From: JBGAMH01 sp044222045
GTDB lineage: Bacteria > Eisenbacteria > RBG-16-71-46
Length of the DNA stretch: 8,225 nt
Direction: 5' to 3'
Assembly (NCBI GenBank): GCA_044222045.1
Contig: JBGAOB010000214.1
Location: 1 to 8,225, forward strand
This document shows positions 6,647 to 8,225 of the stretch, in pieces (position 1 is the first letter of the stretch; each line of letters starts with the position of its first letter). The position numbers were made by a program, and so were the translations under genes. The notes under the pieces are model-generated. The model made no database searches. It was given only the letters and a program-made list of their open reading frames with translations, and was not told where the DNA came from.

Positions 6647-6809
6647 CGCGTCGCCGCGCATCGCCGGCGGCCGCGACGCCCGTGCGGGCGGGACGTGGAT
6701 GGATCTGCGCGCCGCCGGGCCGGGCCGACGCGTCGCCGCGCGTGGCCGGTGGTCGCGACGCCCGTGCGGGCGGGACGTGGATGGCTCTGCGCGCCGCCGG
6801 GCCGGGCCG
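6647..6809 (+). repeat. Imperfect direct tandem duplication inside the NRDE gene
   Basis: The 81-base units 6647-6727 and 6729-6809 match at 76 positions and are separated by a single extra A at 6728, so the offset is 82 and the frame shifts. The longest identical block is 31 bases (6672-6702 and 6754-6784). The five differences fall in four codons of the NRDE frame: Ile/Val, two silent Gly changes and Asp/Ala. The copies therefore look like two coding alleles and not like recent identical slippage. Confidence 0.9.
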
Positions 6810-7360
6810 GCCACCGGGCGTCGCGCTGCTGCTGAACCGGCGCGATCCCGAGCCGGGACGGCTCGATCGGCGCTCGCGCGGCCTGCTCACGCTGGACGTG
6901 GCGGAGGCGGCCGACCCGCGCGCCACCGCGGTGTCGGAGGCCGGGACGGGCCGCTATGCGCCGTGTTCGCTGGTGTGGCTCTCGCCCGCCGACTCGTGGC
7001 TGCTCGCCGTGCGTGCGGGCCGCGCGCCCGAATTGGACGCGATCGCACCCGGCTGGCACACGCTTGCGCACCACGAGCTCGACGATCCGCTGGATGCGCG
7101 CACGGCGCACCTCGCGGCCGCGCTGCGCGGTTTCGCACCCCGCACCCGCGCCGACGCCACGGCCCGATTCCAGGCGCTGATCGCGGATCACGGCGGAACC
7201 TCCACGCCCCCCGTGTGCATCCACGAGGGAGCGGCTCCCACCGTGTCGAGCGCACGCGTGTGGATGTCCGCGGACGACATCGCATGGGCGCACGCACCCG
7301 GCCCGCCGTGCACGACGGCTTTCGAGGACTGGACCCATCTCGTCGCGCCCGACGCGACGC

Positions 7361-7366
7361 GGGAGG
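7361..7366 (+). promoter_or_regulatory. Strong Shine-Dalgarno of the SDR gene
   Basis: GGGAGG lies four bases before the ATG at 7371, inside the end of the NRDE gene. It is the best ribosome binding site in the window and fixes the start of the dehydrogenase. With the ATGA overlap it would allow both independent initiation and re-initiation. Confidence 0.65.
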
Positions 7367-7370
7367 ACGC

Positions 7371-8096
7371 ATGAAGCTCGCCGGACAGGTCGCACTCGTC
7401 ACCGGAGCCAGCCGCGGGCTCGGACTCGCCATCGCCCGCGCCCTCGCCGGCGAGGGCGCGAAGCTGGCGTGCGTGGCGCGCGCGGGGCGCGAGCTGGACG
7501 AGGCCGTGGCGTCGCTCGCGGCGGGCGGCGCGGGTGCCTTCGCCGCGCCCGCCGACGTCACGCGCGACGCCGACGTGGCCGCCGCGGTGCGCGGGGTGCT
7601 CGACCGCTGGGGCCGCATCGACGTGCTGGTGCTGAACGCCGGCACGTGGAAGGGCTCGCCGATCGCCGAGACCAGCGAGGAGACCTGGGACCAGCTCATG
7701 AACCTGAACGCGAAGGGCGCGTTCCTGGCGCTGCGCCATGCGCTGCCGGCGATGATCGCGGCGAAGCGCGGCAGCGTGATCGGCATCGCGTCGATCGGTG
7801 CGCTCGTGGGCTCGGCCGGGTCGGGCGCCTACAGCGCCAGCAAGTTCGCGCTGCGCGGCCTGCTGGAATCGGCGGCGCTCGAGCTGAAGCCGCACCACGT
7901 GCGCGTGAGCGTGGTCTACCCGCACAACATCAACTCCGCCGGGCGCGCGATCGACCCGGGCAGCGCCGAGCGCGAGCAGAACCTGGAGCCCGCGGACATC
8001 GCCGCGCTCGTGGCGCACGTCGCGTGCGCACCGGCGCACGTGGCGATGCCGCACGTGGAGGTGTTCCCGCGGGCGGCGGCGATCGGGTTGAAGTAG
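7371..8096 (+). CDS. Short-chain dehydrogenase/reductase (SDR), FabG-like (241 aa)
   Basis: A classical SDR, an NAD(P)-dependent oxidoreductase with a Rossmann fold, probably cytoplasmic. The cofactor motif TGASRGLG is at residues 11-18, the acidic Asp62 that contacts adenine at 'ADVT', and the structural NAG at 89-91. The catalytic set is Asn113, Ser141, Tyr154 and Lys158, the last two in YSASK. All expected active-site residues are present and the length is typical. Arg15 and Arg37 suggest preference for NADPH (inference). It resembles 3-oxoacyl-ACP reductase-type SDRs, but the substrate cannot be read from sequence and a FabG role should not be assumed. 'PHNINSAG' replaces the usual PG-containing loop after strand 6. 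The start is supported by the strong Shine-Dalgarno and the ATGA overlap with the NRDE gene, so the two are co-transcribed. No functional link between NRDE proteins and SDRs is known to me. Confidence 0.93.
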   Translation: MKLAGQVALVTGASRGLGLAIARALAGEGAKLACVARAGRELDEAVASLAAGGAGAFAAPADVTRDADVAAAVRGVLDRWGRIDVLVLNAGTWKGSPIAETSEETWDQLMNLNAKGAFLALRHALPAMIAAKRGSVIGIASIGALVGSAGSGAYSASKFALRGLLESAALELKPHHVRVSVVYPHNINSAGRAIDPGSAEREQNLEPADIAALVAHVACAPAHVAMPHVEVFPRAAAIGLK

Positions 8097-8225
8097 CTCG
8101 GGACGTGCGGCGTGGTTCCGGCCACGCGGGGCGCGGTCTCGGCGAACGTCTCGACGGCGGAGCCGCCCTGAGCGTTCACGCTCGCGGGCCCGCGGTCCCC
8201 CTCCGGTGTCCGGAACACGCGTGAC
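8097..8225. other. Intergenic end of the window with two short palindromes
   Basis: No convincing gene is seen after the dehydrogenase stop. A 6-bp hairpin, GCGTGG-TTCCGG-CCACGC (8110-8127), follows 13 bases after the stop, but no T tract comes after it, so a terminator is only possible. A perfect 12-base palindrome, CGCGGGCCCGCG, lies at 8183-8194. A minus-strand frame is open from the right edge to 7916 with G/C-rich third positions. It would overlap the dehydrogenase by about 180 bases and shows no domain, so it is not called. Confidence 0.35.

Larger units (their letters stand above)
6537..7374 (+). pseudogene. NRDE family protein (TANGO2-like), frame broken by an internal tandem duplication
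   Basis: The start MCTLVFGLN and the signature NRDE at residues 21-24 identify the NRDE/DUF833 (TANGO2-like) family. Members have an N-terminal Cys after Met removal, suggestive of an Ntn-hydrolase fold; their reaction is poorly defined. The motif 'AGGRDARAGGTWM' is also family-typical and appears twice, from two copies of an imperfect direct repeat (6647-6727 and 6729-6809) offset by 82 bases. The first copy is read in the start frame. The second is read one frame over and continues as 'GVALLLNRRDPEPG' to the stop at 7374. Deleting 82 bases would give an intact 251-codon protein, the usual family length (about 250). As it stands, the start frame runs on without a stop into the next gene, and only the part from the second copy onward (GTG at 6682 to 7374) is sensible C-terminal sequence. 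It may be a true pseudogene or a sequence error. The stop overlaps the next ATG (ATGA, 7371-7374). Confidence 0.8.

Noticed and set aside
4121..6835. 904-codon open frame on the plus strand
   Set aside because: It lies opposite the secreted protein with recognisable domains. Its translation is a repetitive Arg/Val/His-rich mix with no signal or motif.
3987..6926. Upstream extension of the Ig-like lipoprotein to a 1408-codon frame
   Set aside because: The lipobox signal starts at 3986 with an ATGA overlap. Everything upstream in that frame is a shadow of the 786-residue gene and the control region.
6109..7395. 428-codon minus-strand frame across the control region and NRDE gene
   Set aside because: It runs antisense to the NRDE motifs and across the promoter region. 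The composition is Arg/Ala-rich and no domain is seen.
8110..8127. Intrinsic terminator after the SDR gene
   Set aside because: The 6-bp hairpin is not followed by a T tract, so it stays only a possible hairpin.
7916..8224. Minus-strand frame open from the right edge, ending within the SDR gene
   Set aside because: G/C-rich third positions in 8097-8224 are suggestive, but it would overlap the well-supported dehydrogenase by about 180 bases and shows no domain. It cannot be judged without sequence to the right.

Overview
The window is very GC-rich (around 70% by eye) and bacterial. It carries six genes in two divergent groups. A four-gene block occupies positions 369-6343 on the minus strand, and a two-gene block occupies positions 6537-8096 on the plus strand. 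About 190 bases of control region separate them. The real genes were picked by signal peptides, G/C-biased third codon positions, recognisable domain patterns and tight start/stop overlaps. The many long open frames on the opposite strand are rich in Arg, His and Ala and are shadows.

Minus-strand block, in order of transcription: (1) a 786-residue secreted protein with two calcium-loop motifs, a fibronectin-III-like region and a C-terminal domain of the FlgD-like/type IX sorting-like kind. (2) A 428-residue lipoprotein with an SbsA-type Ig-like domain, an Ig/FN3-like domain and a C-terminal DNRLRE-like region. (3) A 397-residue exported protein of unknown function with a signal peptidase I signal. 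(4) A 357-residue lipoprotein of unknown function that looks like a diverged paralogue of gene 3. Genes 1/2 and genes 3/4 each overlap by four bases (ATGA), so they form two translationally coupled pairs 67 bases apart. A good sigma70-like promoter (TTGAGC, 18 bases, TACAAT) lies upstream of gene 1. All four products appear to leave the cytoplasm, which suggests a cell-surface assembly. Downstream of gene 4, reaching the left edge, is a set of three tandem hairpin repeats whose stem shows a compensatory base-pair change.

Plus-strand block: an NRDE (TANGO2-like) family gene, then a short-chain dehydrogenase/reductase coupled to it by ATGA and a strong Shine-Dalgarno site. The NRDE frame is broken by an imperfect direct tandem duplication of 81 bases at an offset of 82. 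Removing one unit restores a normal-length 251-codon protein. The nature of the differences between the two copies suggests either an old duplication that later acquired an indel or two strain alleles joined during assembly.

Organism: no marker gene is present. High GC, many lipoproteins, DxDxDG loops and a C-terminal domain beginning PNPYR and ending GRFVVIR point to a high-GC lineage related to the FCB group, such as Candidatus Eisenbacteria or a neighbouring candidate phylum. This is inference from protein style only. I see no CRISPR array, transposase, tRNA, rRNA or phage gene.
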